This document shows, one piece after another, positions 24,476 to 35,278 of a stretch of 64,000 nucleotides of DNA. A program made the translations under genes and the position numbers. The notes below the pieces were generated by a model. That model was not told the origin of the DNA. It worked only from the letters and a program-made list of their open reading frames with translations, and did no database searches. Numbering within the stretch: the first letter of the stretch is position 1; each line of letters begins with the position of its first letter. Source of the DNA: Symbiodinium natans (lineage: Eukaryota > Sar > Dinophyceae > Suessiales > Symbiodiniaceae); contig CAJNDS010002225.1 in the NCBI GenBank assembly GCA_905221605.1, positions 262,001-326,000 of the forward strand, in the 5' to 3' direction.

Positions 24476-26936
24476 TCAGTCAGAAACAGGAATAAGTGGA
24501 ATAAGTCTGTCAAATACAGCACAAGGCCCCAGGTCATCACTAGCGTAGGGAAATCTGGCCAATCTGGAAACTAGAGATCTGGAAGGGAGGGGGGGAGAGA
24601 GAGAGAGAGGGAGAGAGCAAGCAAAAACGCACAAACAACTCAATCGTCCTCCGTCGTGCGTCCTGACAAAGGATGGATGAATCTGAACCACGGCATCCGC
24701 AGGAGGCTTCTGGCCAGAACCATCCCCCAGAATCCACACAGGCAGGCCCACTGAACTGCAGCTCTCCAGAAAGTCTCGTGGTCCAGCAATCGGCGAATCC
24801 TGATTTTCGACTCGTAGCCACAGCACCCGGCGGCCTGAGTCCTGACCTAAGCTCTTCAGCTTTGCACAGCCCATCGAGCGGGGGTAGCCTTTGCTGTGGT
24901 GCGCTGCTTCAATCAGAAGCCGCATGCCAGCCTCTGTTAGCGAGTTGTTGCTCAAATGAAGCTGCATCAATGGTCGGCCTTGCGTTGCAGCTGCCCGAAT
25001 GTGCTCAGCGAGAGGGACGGCCGCAGAGTCGTCATAGCGATTCTTGTAGAGCCGGAGAACTGTCACATGCAACGATGTTTCACGCAGGCTCTGCAGCATC
25101 TTGGACAGAGTCCCTGCGTGTTGAAGATGATTGTCTGCCAGGTCCAGAGTGCATTCGACAGTTCCCGCCGCAGAGCCGGGAAACTGTGCCAGGATCCTAT
25201 CCATTTCCTGTGCAAGCTCTTCCAGATCTGCATCATCCATGCCTACCCCACAGGCCTGTATACACATCACCCCATCACCTCGCTCCACAACTTTGTAGGA
25301 AATGCCAGATGCTGTTGTAAACAGTGTTTCACACTTTCCTTTGCCTTTACCAGACTTGGTGTGCAGTCCATCCATGCTCATGCTGCTGTTCGGGTCTAGG
25401 CCCTTCGCACGGCCACTGCTCCCCTTTCCAGAGCTTTTTGCAAAATGTGCTGATAAAAAGTATTCATGCATCTGAACCACGGCATCCGCAGGAGGCTTCT
25501 GGCCAGAACCCTCCGTCAGAATACAGACAGGCAGGCCCACTGCACTGCAGCTCTCCAGAAAGTCTCGTGGTCTAGCAATCGGCGGATCCTGATTTTCGAC
25601 TCGTAGCCACAGCACCCGGCGACCTGAGTCCTGACCTAAGCTCTTCAGCTTTGCACAGCCCATCGAGCGGGGGTAGCCTTTGCTATGGTGCGCTGCTTCA
25701 ATCAGAAGCCGCATGCCAGCCTCTGTTAGCGAGTTGTTGCTCAAATGAAGCTGCATCAATGGTCGGCCTTGCGTTGCAGCTGCCCGAATGTGCTCAGCGA
25801 GAGGGACGGCCACGGAGTCGTCATAGCGATTCTTGTAGAGCCGGAGAACTGTCACATGCAACGATGTTTCACGCAGGCTCTGCAGCATCTTGGACAGAGT
25901 CCCTGCTTGGTGAAGATGATTGCCTGCCAAGTCCACAGTGCATTCGACAGTTCCCGCCGCAGAGCCGGGAAGCTGTGCCAGGATCCTATCCATTTCCGGT
26001 GCAAGCTCTTCCAGATCTGCATCATCCATGCCTACCCCACAGGCCTGTATACACATCACCCCATCACCTCGCTCCACAACTTTGTAGGAAATGCCAGATG
26101 CTGTTGTAAACAGTGTTTCACACTTTCCTTTGCCTTTACCAGACTTGGTGTGCAGTCCATCCATGCTCATGCTGCTGTTCGGGTCTAGGCCCTTCGCACG
26201 GCCACTGCTCCCCTTTCCAGAGCTTTTTGCAAATGGTGCTGATAAAAAGTATTCATGCATCTGAACCACGGCATCCGCAGGAGGCTTCTGGCCAGAACCC
26301 TCCGTCAGAATACAGACAGGCAGGCCCACTGCACTGCAGCTCTCCAGAAAGTCTCGTGGTCTAGCAATCGGCGGATCCTGATTTTCGACTCGTAGCCACA
26401 GCACCCGGCGACCTGAGTCCTGACCTAAGCTCTTCAGCTTTGCACAGCCCATCGAGCGGGGGTAGCCTTTGCTATGGTGCGCTGCTTCAATCAGAAGCCG
26501 CATGCCAGCCTCTGTTAGCGAGTTGTTGCTCAAATGAAGCTGCATCAATGGTCGGCCTTGCGTTGCAGCTGCCCGAATGTGCTCAGCGAGAGGGACGGCC
26601 ACGGAGTCGTCATAGCGATTCTTGTAGAGCCGGAGAACTGTCACATGCAACGATGTTTCACGCAGGCTCTGCAGCATCTTGGCCAGAGTCCCTGCTTGGC
26701 GAAGATGATTGTCTGCCAGGTCCACAGTGCATTCGACAGATCCCGCCGCAGAGCCAGGAAGCTGTGCCAGCATGATCGACAATCTGTTCCTCACGAAATC
26801 CTGGCAGAACTGTGATAATCACAGCTGGGAGTTACACAACTGATCACAACTGGCATGCCTCCAACTCGTTGTCATCCAGTTCAATGCTTGCCCACTCCAC
26901 TGCGATTGAGCCATCCTGCCACTGGACGGCTCGGAG
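24476..26936 (-). CDS. Leucine-rich-repeat protein with 2.65 tandem 263-residue units
   Basis: The main exon (24476-26800) is open for more than 770 codons. Each unit holds an LRR-like part with RNI-type character (TVLRLYKNRYDDS, LMQLHLSNNSLTEAGMRLL), then VLWLRVENQDPPIARPRDFL, a GSGQKPPADAVVQ segment, and a Ser/Gly/Lys linker (SSGKGSSGRAKG, KSGKGKGKCE). An upstream exon, 26859-26936 (26 codons, ending IELDDNELE), splices through a GC donor and a 58-bp intron to 26800. The junction aligns with internal copies: ELDDNELEDF matches MDDADLEEL. The gene therefore starts with an older diverged copy of the same unit. The last 60 or so codons run into a CT tract and may be intron read-through; a donor near 24680 is possible. 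LRR proteins of this kind bind partners; the function here is unknown. Confidence 0.78.
24589..24618. repeat. (AG)n microsatellite at the 3' end of the LRR ORF
   Basis: A ggggagagagagagagaggg tract with interruptions. On the coding strand this is a pyrimidine run read as Ser/Leu codons, which suggests the ORF has passed into an intron or 3' UTR by this point. Confidence 0.9.
24683..26770. repeat. Tandem 789-bp repeat, 2.65 copies, coding
   Basis: The word ttcagctttgcacagcccat begins at 24857, 25646 and 26435, a spacing of exactly 789 bp (263 codons). The units are about 25982-26770, 25193-25981 and a partial 24683-25192. The two right-hand units differ at only a few sites; the left one is more diverged and lacks the Gly/Lys linker. 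Period and identity point to recent in-frame duplication. Confidence 0.95.
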
Positions 26937-26944
26937 CTGCTTCA

Positions 26945-29280
26945 AGAACAGCTAGAACATGTTAGAACAGTTGCTGACGATTGTTGGATTCCTGCCTTCT
27001 GGACGATGCCGGGTTGAGCAGATCCAGAGCCCTTCTTTGAGGTCCTTGGTCTTCAACATTTCTATGGACAACATGAGTAGGGGAATGCGCATGGCAGAGG
27101 AGACCGAAAGGTCTGCTAGACGTGGCCGTGGCACTGTTCTGGAGGTGCTTCTTGTGATCCAGACGCCTTCTTCAAACCCATGGCTCCGATCCACTCACGA
27201 ATGTGCCGATGTCATACCAAGGCGTGTCTCGCTCACTGACATTCGAGCCATTTCGAGCCGCACAGCACATGCTGGTTGAGACAGACTCTGGCGATCGTTG
27301 TGCCGTGTCGCAGAACTGTCGCAGACCAAGTGTTGCCGGCCCTACTGCCGTGCCTCATCCATCCAGACTCTTCAGACCTCAATCGAACGAAGCTCCGAAG
27401 ATCGCGGACATGTTCATTATTGTTTCGTCATCACATACTACTGCTGATGCAACCACCTAGTTTCTGGCAGGCTTCAAGCTACTGACCACGCTAGGAGCCC
27501 AGCGTGCAAGATCCTTGATGGCTTGGTTCAGAAATGTGTCAGCCTGTTAGACGAACTCTAAAGACTTTAGGACTTTCAGGACTTTAGCACAGTCGGACAG
27601 TTCATATGCGCACCGGGGTTACACATCAGTCTGCGGAAATACCACCCATTGTGGACGCTTCATAGGGGAAATGCACATCAGCAGGGGAATTACACATCAG
27701 GGCCAAGCACGCGGCGGAATATTAGCAAGCAGTGACCATGGATGAAACTGCCCGATTTGCTGTCGGTGCCAGCGATTTTGGCAGGATGATTTACGCTGCG
27801 CGCCAGCGCTTTGGCACGTTCTTCTGTTTGCCGTATTTCCCGAAACAGCAACGTTTGGGGTCTTCTCCTCAGAAAAATAAGGAACGCCCCTGGCTGGCGG
27901 CAGTAGGTGCACGAATGAGAAAATTTGCCGTTAAACACCACGCAGACGCCGTGCCCAACTACGATGCGAGATAAGGAGACCGCGGGCAGATCAAAGTGAG
28001 CTCGAAGAGGCTGAGAGATCGCGTGAAAGCAGAGAATTCTTCCAGCAGACTGCATATTTAAGGGATATGATTATGAGTGGTGGCCGGAGTTGGAGTTGAG
28101 ACCTGGAATTTCGCTGCAGTGCTGAGCGCGTTCGCTACAAGGCAGTAAACATTGATCATTTGCGCCGCATCCTGCCTTCCTTCCTGAGATCTGTTAAGCT
28201 CAAGCCCACGCCTGCTTCCGAGGATGGTGCAAAACGAACACATCTGCTAATCTGCCAAACCCGTGTATACACACACACCCACTTTGGCTACTGATGCTAC
28301 GAATGAAGCTAGATAGATACAACCAAGTGCGTTGCAGACATTCCTAAACATCACCGCACATTGGGTGAGTCCACCAGCTATCCACGAGGGGATCCCGGCG
28401 CGACTTTGCAGTTACGTCTGGCAAGCGTCCTTTCCAGATATCCTCAACTGTGTCTACCAGCTGGCAGAGCAGTAGACAAGGTGGCCATGCCCCTGCAGAC
28501 TGCAATATCAAAGAGAAATGCGTCGTGAAACTGTTCACATGACAGAGAATGACTGATTACCATGTTCAGGTGTTTACACACACACATGTATGCTTCCCCC
28601 CCGAAGGGATCTACCATTTGAGAGACTTGCAACAGACAGCACAGTTCCCGTAGAATGCCATAACTCTTCTTACGAGACGTCCAACCACCTGAAGCACCAT
28701 GAAAATCAAAAGCGTAACAGTCAAGTATCTAAACAGACCTTGTGGCTTACGAGCCCCTTCAACTCAAAACCACCCTTAAGATATCGGCACAGTTCCCGTA
28801 GCGTGCTATATCATTTCTGCTTTCGAGGCGTACAACTGCCTGAAACACCCTGATAAACAATACCTTTTGCAGTAAAGATGTGATACCCAGTTGCTTTGGA
28901 CGAGTATCATATAAGACCTTCTGTGCTTGTGAGTCTTGCGGATAATCGGATAATGTGAAAATAAAACATGACCATGTTGGGAGACCTGTGGGTAACGTTG
29001 AGAATGAACAGCAAGATGCTTGCGAGCAATGACTAGCAGCCTGTTGGAAGGTCTCAGGAAATAGTGACAAGATATTTGCTCACAGTATTCTCGCGTCCCC
29101 GGGGCTTACAGTAAACTATCTTGTCGCATCACCCGTTGCACTGGAATACTTCCTGGTATTATGCTTCAAATCTTACATTCCTGTCTTCTCCATTCTGTAT
29201 TTGATATACAATACATATACCCAATTTCATGCGTGATGTGGGAACTTATTTTACTTTCTTGTTGTATTTTCACAGGAGGC
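26945..29280. other. No gene firmly supported
   Basis: Minus frames at 26952-27194 could hold further upstream LRR-gene exons, but two frames are equally plausible. The stretch 27.2-28.5 kb shows only isolated ORFs. Diverged repeats at 28.6-28.95 kb are listed separately. Confidence 0.3.
28636..28950. repeat. Diverged tandem repeat, about 150 bp period
   Basis: cacagttcccgtag occurs at about 28640 and 28791, and both copies continue into similar text (gacgtccaaccacctgaagc / ggcgtacaactgcctgaaac). The following agaccttgtggcttacgag at 28734 resembles agaccttctgtgcttgtgag at about 28914, suggesting a third, weaker copy. Confidence 0.65.
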
Positions 29281-29299
29281 AAGCCATACAAAAACACAG

Positions 29300-29780
29300 G
29301 CATAACCGTACGGGATTTAAGGTTTAAGGATCTACGCCTCAAAAGCTTCAGGGCTATAAGTCCTAATCCTATAGGTAATGCCTAAACCCTATACCCGAAA
29401 GCTTTAAGCCCTATTGGGTTAAATAAAACTCTAAACCTTAACCACAACCCTTTCGGGTTCAAAGGTTAAAGGTTTGGGCTTCTTTGCTTAACCCGAAAGG
29501 GTTTCGGGCTTCTCTTTAAAACCCTAAACCCTTAACCGATAGGGTTTTAGAGAATACGCCCAGGAGCGTAGTGGAGCGGAGGGCAGGGGAATGAGTACGC
29601 AGATTACATACCAACTCATGCATATGTTGAATGCCTAAGCCTTAAACCCTGTTAAGCTCTCTGGGCAAAGGTTTGTATACCTAAAACTTAAACCCTGAAC
29701 CATTCAACCTTCGCCCTATAGGTTTAACTGCTTATATAACCCTATAGTACTATAGGGCTTCGGCTAGAGTATACATGACG
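29300..29780. repeat. Degenerate telomere-like (CCCTAAA / TTTAGGG) block
   Basis: Dense words such as cctaaaccctata, aaaccctaaacccttaacc and taaaccctgaacc appear on both orientations, interleaved with ccctatagg and aacccgaaaggg. The block is not a clean array, so it may be an old interstitial telomeric sequence or a low-complexity family built on it. Weaker stretches occur at 2070-2100, 21215-21260, 56455-56515 and 61340-61390. Confidence 0.7.
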
Positions 29781-29867
29781 CAAGTTTGGTTGCACTAAGA
29801 TCTAAGGTTGTATACGTCACATGGGCTTTCAACAGGATCCGATCTTTGGGCGTGGGGGCTACCATCT

Positions 29868-29868
29868 T

Positions 29869-29900
<32 letters not shown>

Positions 29901-29951
29901 TATATATATACATCTGTCTATCAATCTATCTATCTATCTATCTATCTACAC
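29868..29951. repeat. (TA)n and (CTAT)n microsatellite
   Basis: A (TA)n run with gtatata breaks from 29871 to about 29913, then cta/tcta tetranucleotides to 29950. It lies just downstream of the telomere-like block. Confidence 0.95.
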
Positions 29952-30343
29952 ATATGCCCCAGAGGAGGGGGCCCACGGGAAAGATCTGGGCATCGATATG
30001 CAAGAGGGGAGCCAAAACGACTCTCAGGGCAGCGATGGACCGGCACGAAATCAAACGCACCCCACGCGTGTCAAGACGTGGCCAAATGGCTGACGAGAGC
30101 CTCGCTGCCAGAGATCGCATACAAGGATTGGTGACGTATCAGGCTTCGCGTCTCCGATTTGAGACATGATGCATAATTTTCGTCACATCGTCATTTGCCA
30201 TGCAAAAAAAGTCATGGACAGCCAGTGGACAGCCTGCCGAAGTCGCCCAGCCGGATCCGTCGATGCTGTCGCCTGCAGCGAATATCTGCCAATGCCAGCC
30301 GCAAGCCCGCAAGTCAACCATTTTGTTGGCCTACCTGGCCTGC

Positions 30344-30840
30344 CTAGACCTGGACCACATATGACACCACTCTCTGGGTCACAGGGCCACGAGGTCGGAA
30401 TAACCTGGGCAGAGCAGAATTTCCTGAAATCAAACCTCTAGTGCTGGCTCCTTGGCTGAAGAGCCTTGCATGCCAAGCAAAGTCTACGTAGTTACAGCAA
30501 ACAGCACGCAGATTTGGCAAGAGCCAATAGCATATCCAGAGCCTGGAGGACTCGAAGGACATGGTGGTTGCCTTTGGGAGCAAACTGCGACCTGCAGCAA
30601 GTGTGATACGTCGGTCGCGAGACACCACGGACGCGCATGCTCCTGCGAAAGTAGTGCATTGGCAAAGAACCTGACCTCCAGTTCTGCTGGCGCTGGATTC
30701 GACCTCAGACGATTTACGTCTACACGCTGTCGCAACCTGCACGTTCAGAAGCTCTGCCAGTGCAAGCGCGGTGACTTGGACACTGGCGCATCTGAGCTCC
30801 GCAGGGCCAAGATCAAAGCTTCGTGCTCCTGCGAAGACCG
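30344..30840 (-). CDS. Open minus frame of about 165 codons, unrecognised
   Basis: The minus frame is open from about 30840 to 30344 without a stop. It includes FDLGPAELRCASVQVTALAL and AELLNVQVATACRRKSSEVE. The start is not at an ATG, so it would be an internal exon. The plus strand is also open over 30452-30856, so strand is not secure; minus is preferred for composition and agreement with the other genes. Confidence 0.28.
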
Positions 30841-31685
30841 CGAAGGCACTAGGTGACTGAGAGTTGAAGTTTCACAAATAGCATGTATCCCAAATGGGCC
30901 GGCAGCAACAACAGAAACAGCATCGACAGATATCGACAGCATGATCTGCTGATGAAACCAATTTGTGTCCTCTCGTAAAGTGGTTAGGGCTTCTTGAGCC
31001 TGCGACAAAGCTTGATGCTGCGAGAACCACGTTTGCATGCTACGCTCCTGAGTGTGGCAACTGCAGCCATGCTGGTTGCCAGAAAGCCTTTTGGGGAAAG
31101 GCGCTGCTAGTGTCTTGAGAGTTTGTTTCGGAAATCTTCAGAAACAACTTTGCAAAACCACTAACATGTGCTCCATGCGAAGGGCATTGGATGAATGCAT
31201 TGCGACTTGCGATGAATGAGAACGAGACTTTGCAGCTGCAGCAGAGCTGGAAGCCCCATTTGCGCCTTTTTTCCAAAGTATCGCTATCGCCTAGACACCG
31301 GCCTCATCACGCTGAGACAAGGCTTTGGCGCGGTCAACCTGCGTGAGGATGGTCACCAGCGAAGGCCAACACAGTGCCATGTGCTCTTTTTGTAGCTCAA
31401 TGCCAGCCATGCGTCTGCAGATGTTGAGGCATGCTGATGCTGCGAAGATGTCAACTGACTTTGAATCGAATCAGGCGCTTCAAGCCGCTCAAGAAGGTCT
31501 CGGCTAAGCCACTACACTCACTACACAGCATAGTCCTTAGTCGCGAAGTTCTTGTGTTTGTGAATGAGATCGCGAATATTGGAGGTCAGGTGAGGCGAGA
31601 GGTCAACCATCTTTCCTGTCGAACATGACCCGAACGCCTCTGCATCCAGCAGCTCCCCTTGCAGCTTAAGAATGAGGGCCTCAGC

Positions 31686-31970
31686 TCAAATTGCGATTGC
31701 CACTTGGCCGCACCTCGAAGATGCTTAAAAATTGCTACTGCTGTTCGCTGCTGCACCAGGGCCGAGACTTTCATCTCTTCTTGGTCATTCTCGTCTGCCT
31801 CCGTGGATGCAAGCGAAGTGGCCCGTTCTCCTGCACCAGGGCAACGGGCCGCCAAGCTGGATGCTACATTTGATTTCTTTGAGGTTCTGCGCCGCGTTGC
31901 TGCAGGACCAAAGATTAAGCGGATCGTAAGCTTGGGCTTTGGACATTGCACATCTCCCAGCGCAGTCGTT
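31686..31970. other. Coding-like block, strand ambiguous
   Basis: The plus frame (31659-32132) reads KLDATFDFFEVLRRVAAG followed by PKIKRIVSLGFGHCTSPSA. This recalls the start of an SRR1-like domain (a hydrophobic strand ending in a Gly-rich turn) from memory only. The minus frame (31586-31951) reads ADENDQEEMKVSALVQQRTA and VAIFKHLRGAAKWQSQFEL, which looks equally real. The two may be adjacent exons of opposite genes or one may be a shadow. No continuation of an SRR1 domain was found downstream. Confidence 0.3.
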
Positions 31971-32580
31971 AATTACACAAGCGAGCCTGGCGTGTTTTCA
32001 GGCCTTGGGCCCACGAGGGTGCGCAGACGCCATCCACTCCATCCACTAGGCGCCAGACTCTCTGTGCTCAACATCTTGACCGTCCATTTCGCAACCCTGG
32101 CACTCACAAACAAGCGAAGCGGAGAAGCATGAGCGAAGCGCTTTTTCGACCCTGACACAGGCGCCTCTTCCCCACCAGACCTTTTTGCATTCCACAGGCT
32201 GCACCATGCTGCACCCTTCGGCACACCTCTCTTAGCAAGGAACGGCTCCCTGAGATACTGGCCCCGTCGAGTTCTCGCACTCTGGAATCGACCTCTCCAT
32301 TATCATTGGAAAGACTTGCGCTATACCCTGTGAGTCTCTCATAGCTGGCGTGCGGACTCAAGTCGAAGTTGCGGCTGCGCCTGTGCTTGCTTCATCTTGA
32401 CTCTCCGAAGTCTATGCTACCTGGGTCTGCTGTGGCTAGACAAACCCTGCAAGCTGAATCCATGCCAACTGTCGCAAAGGTGCACATAATATAAAGAGAA
32501 CCATTCGAAGGGGGTTTCTTGATGCTGGCTGGAAGAACTCGTCTTTTCCGAAGACTGAGGAGGACTCGCTCAGACTCTAC

Positions 32581-32630
32581 TCCTCCCCCCGCCCCCCCCC
32601 GCCCGCCCCCCTACCCCGCCCCCCCCCCTG
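32581..32630. repeat. C-rich tract
   Basis: Alternating runs of C with single A, G or T bases over about 45 bp. The flanking sequence shows no gene. Confidence 0.85.
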
Positions 32631-33587
32631 GCACCAACGCAGATTGCATGCAGATGCTTCATTGGCTGTGCGATAAGATGCTATGAGCCCCCTTTTGTTC
32701 AGCAAAAGGATGGAGGCAGGCTCCATCCAACGGAGCTCGCGTGGCTTCATGACCTCAGGAGTCCTGGTAATAGCACTTTGTCGCACTTCCCAACGCTGAC
32801 AGTTCTGCATTTGGCAGCAAATGCGAGTCTGCGGCAGAGTGCCAAGCCTAAACCGACAACATAAACCGCCTTCAAACCCACCCTCAAGCCTACATACTGG
32901 CGCCCTCGACATCGGTGCAAGATGGTGCAAGTTCAAGCATGCCCCCAGCATTAAGGCAGTTGCGGACAAAAGCCTGTTGATAAGTGTTCCCAGCTGTTGT
33001 TTTTTGGTGCAAGGAAAATCTTCTCATGCTTTCTCTTTTCACCTGCTCGAGGGGCGGGTGGGGACGATTACCCGTTCAAATCTAGAGATATGGCCCTCAA
33101 CGCACTCCTGAATGGTTTCCTGCCTGCGGGAAACTCAGACTCTGCTGGAGCTGACGCATGCGGTGGAAGCGCTGCAGCTCCTGGATAAAACGCAACAGCC
33201 AAATTGGGCGCGTGCGTCACATCCCACAAAACGTACATCCCATACCACATCACCCCCAAACGGTAACAGTCCCGGTAACGTCTCAACCACGTCTCAAGAA
33301 ACTCTCAATCGAGTTCGAGCGGTCCTGCATGGCGGTTGCCATCTCAGATCGACAGCCTAACAATCTGATCATATCTGAGGCCGAAACATGATAGCATGGT
33401 GTTGGGCCACTGGCGCTGAGCTGTCAGCACTTCAGCCTCATGAGACGGTCAACTCCAAAATGTCTAAACTGCCGATGCCCTGTCTCTGCAGCATGACTTG
33501 ATTCGGCACGTGTGGTGCCAGCTGACCCTTATGGCTGTCGAAAACCCCAGTGACTACAGCTCTGCTGATGAAGCCTTGGCCGTTGCT

Positions 33588-34082
33588 TCATAAGCAAGGC
33601 TCCACTGTCGCATCCTGCACGATGTTTTGGGTAGATTTTGGCAAATCTTGTTTAACGCCCCTCACAATCGTTGCAACTTTAGCAATTGGACTCCTCGCTA
33701 CCTCTTCTTCGGCGCAGGCAGCACGGAAAGCCTCTGGCACAGCAACTTGACCGCAGGAGAATCATTGCATTGGCACCAGCCGGTAAAGCGTGACCCTCAC
33801 AAATCTCACTGTATGCAATTCTTATGCAGCGCTTGTGAGATGACTTGTTGGCCTGGGCTGCGCTCTCCTCACTGACTGCCAACAGCTTCGACTGCTGGGC
33901 CTGCACAGCTCCGACAGGCAAGATGTTGTAACATGCTCTCTTTGCCAAAGCCAATGAAAGTGTCCTCCAAGATCTCCGATCGCCGGGTGGCAAGCTCTTC
34001 GCGTATCTCCAAATGGGGCACCTTGTCACCAAAGCTCCAGATGTGTGCTGAGCATTGTTGCAGTGGCTCTCCGTCAAAGCTT
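33588..34082 (-). CDS. Unrecognised helical protein, last three exons
   Basis: Three exons join with consistent phase: 33965-34082, 33853-33900 and 33588-33731 (TGA). The product reads DGEPLQQCSAHIWSFGDKVP, EIREELATRRSEILE, then KLLAVSEESAAQ, then AFRAACAEEEVARSPIAKVA and TIVRGVKQDLPKSTQNIV. The pattern suggests a charged helical C-terminus. The first intron (33901-33964, 64 bp) appears to begin with GA after AG, a donor type reported in dinoflagellates; the second (33732-33852) begins GC. Further upstream, HHEQQTATISDDDNDSD (about 34110-34200) is probably the preceding exon. An alternative is that one apparent exon is read-through, but three compatible junctions make this unlikely. No family is recognised. 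Confidence 0.58.
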
Positions 34083-34455
34083 CTGGGCGAAGTTGAAAGG
34101 TTTCAAGGCGGTTTTCTTCCTCCTGTCGCTGTCGTTGTCGTCATCGCTAATTGTTGCTGTTTGTTGCTCATGATGTGGCAGTTGCTTCTGCAATCGTGGC
34201 GGGATAAACCTGTGTAGCAGGAGCCTGGATCTAGTGCAAGGCCTGCCCAATGCATGCGAAGCTCAAGACCCTTTTGCGCCAGTGTTGCCCTTTGCCGGTA
34301 AGCCTCGTTTAAGCACGGTCAGGAGTTCATGGCAGCCAGAGCATGACTCAACGGAACCTGCAGTTTCGCACTCCTTTATATTTACGCTGAAACTCCCTAC
34401 TCACGCCAGGCTCGGTCGGCATCAGCTCCCGCAACCACATGATTAGGCTCGTATC

Positions 34456-34740
34456 CTACCGCCTGGTGCTCCTCTCGTCTTCCTCTTCCAGCGCGTCGTC
34501 CAACTCATCTGGCGCATCCCACTTGGTTTCGATCGTACTCCTCGACTTCTCCTTGAAGACACCGACATTGAGCTCGAGACTCTCCGGGCGAAGGGGCCCG
34601 CGAAGATGTCCTTGACAACGTAGCCAGCCCATTGGCAGGCCGGTCACACTCATTTCCGGCAGGAACGACGGCCAAGTCCAAGGATCAGAATATGGAAAAA
34701 GGAGACTTCCCAAAAGAAACTTAAAAACCCCTAACTTCAA
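34456..34740 (-). CDS. Open minus block, three frames plausible, unrecognised
   Basis: The frame ending at 34456 reads GPLRPESLELNVGVFKEKSR, then TIETKWDAPDELDDALEEED. A second minus frame reads DLAVVPAGNECDRPANGLAT and a third AGYVVKDIFAGPFARRVSS. The bases are clearly non-random, but the reading frame cannot be fixed by eye. The block could hold upstream exons of the gene at 33.6-34.1 kb or belong to a separate gene. Confidence 0.35.
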   Translation of the reverse strand: MKLGVFKFLLGSLLFPYSDPWTWPSFLPEMSVTGLPMGWLRCQGHLRGPLRPESLELNVGVFKEKSRSTIETKWDAPDELDDALEEEDERSTRR

Positions 34741-35278
34741 CTCAAACTCCAGAACAAGCTTTCATACAACGTCGTGACAGAGGCCACACTTCAAAGGCAT
34801 GCTTGTCCAATGTCATCCTTGCGGATGCGAGGCATTCCTGCCTGCACAATGTGACGCCCGCTGTGCGAGGCATCCATGCCTGTATGACAACGGGCGTGCT
34901 TCCCCGTTGTATCCGATGTGTGTCGCAGCATTCAAACACATAGCAACGTTTTGCGAAGATGAAATTTTGTGGATCGGTATGTAAACAGATGTCCGATCGT
35001 TGCGCTGCTGTTGCGTGTTCGTCAAAACAAAACACACAAGGCACACACAGTGAGAGCATCATGGACAGCGTATCTCTACATCGGACGGCCTCGGCGCCGT
35101 GCTTTGCAATCAGCAAAACGTTTCGAAGACATGTGGAGTTTCATGGAGTTTCTTAGCCTCTCGGTCTAAGTGCCACATATCGCGAGAATATCACAAGGAC
35201 CCGGAACCCACTGGACGGAAGCATTGGCCTCTACGTGTGCTGCTCTGGCTGATCGGCTTGATGCTGTGCGCCTGTGCT

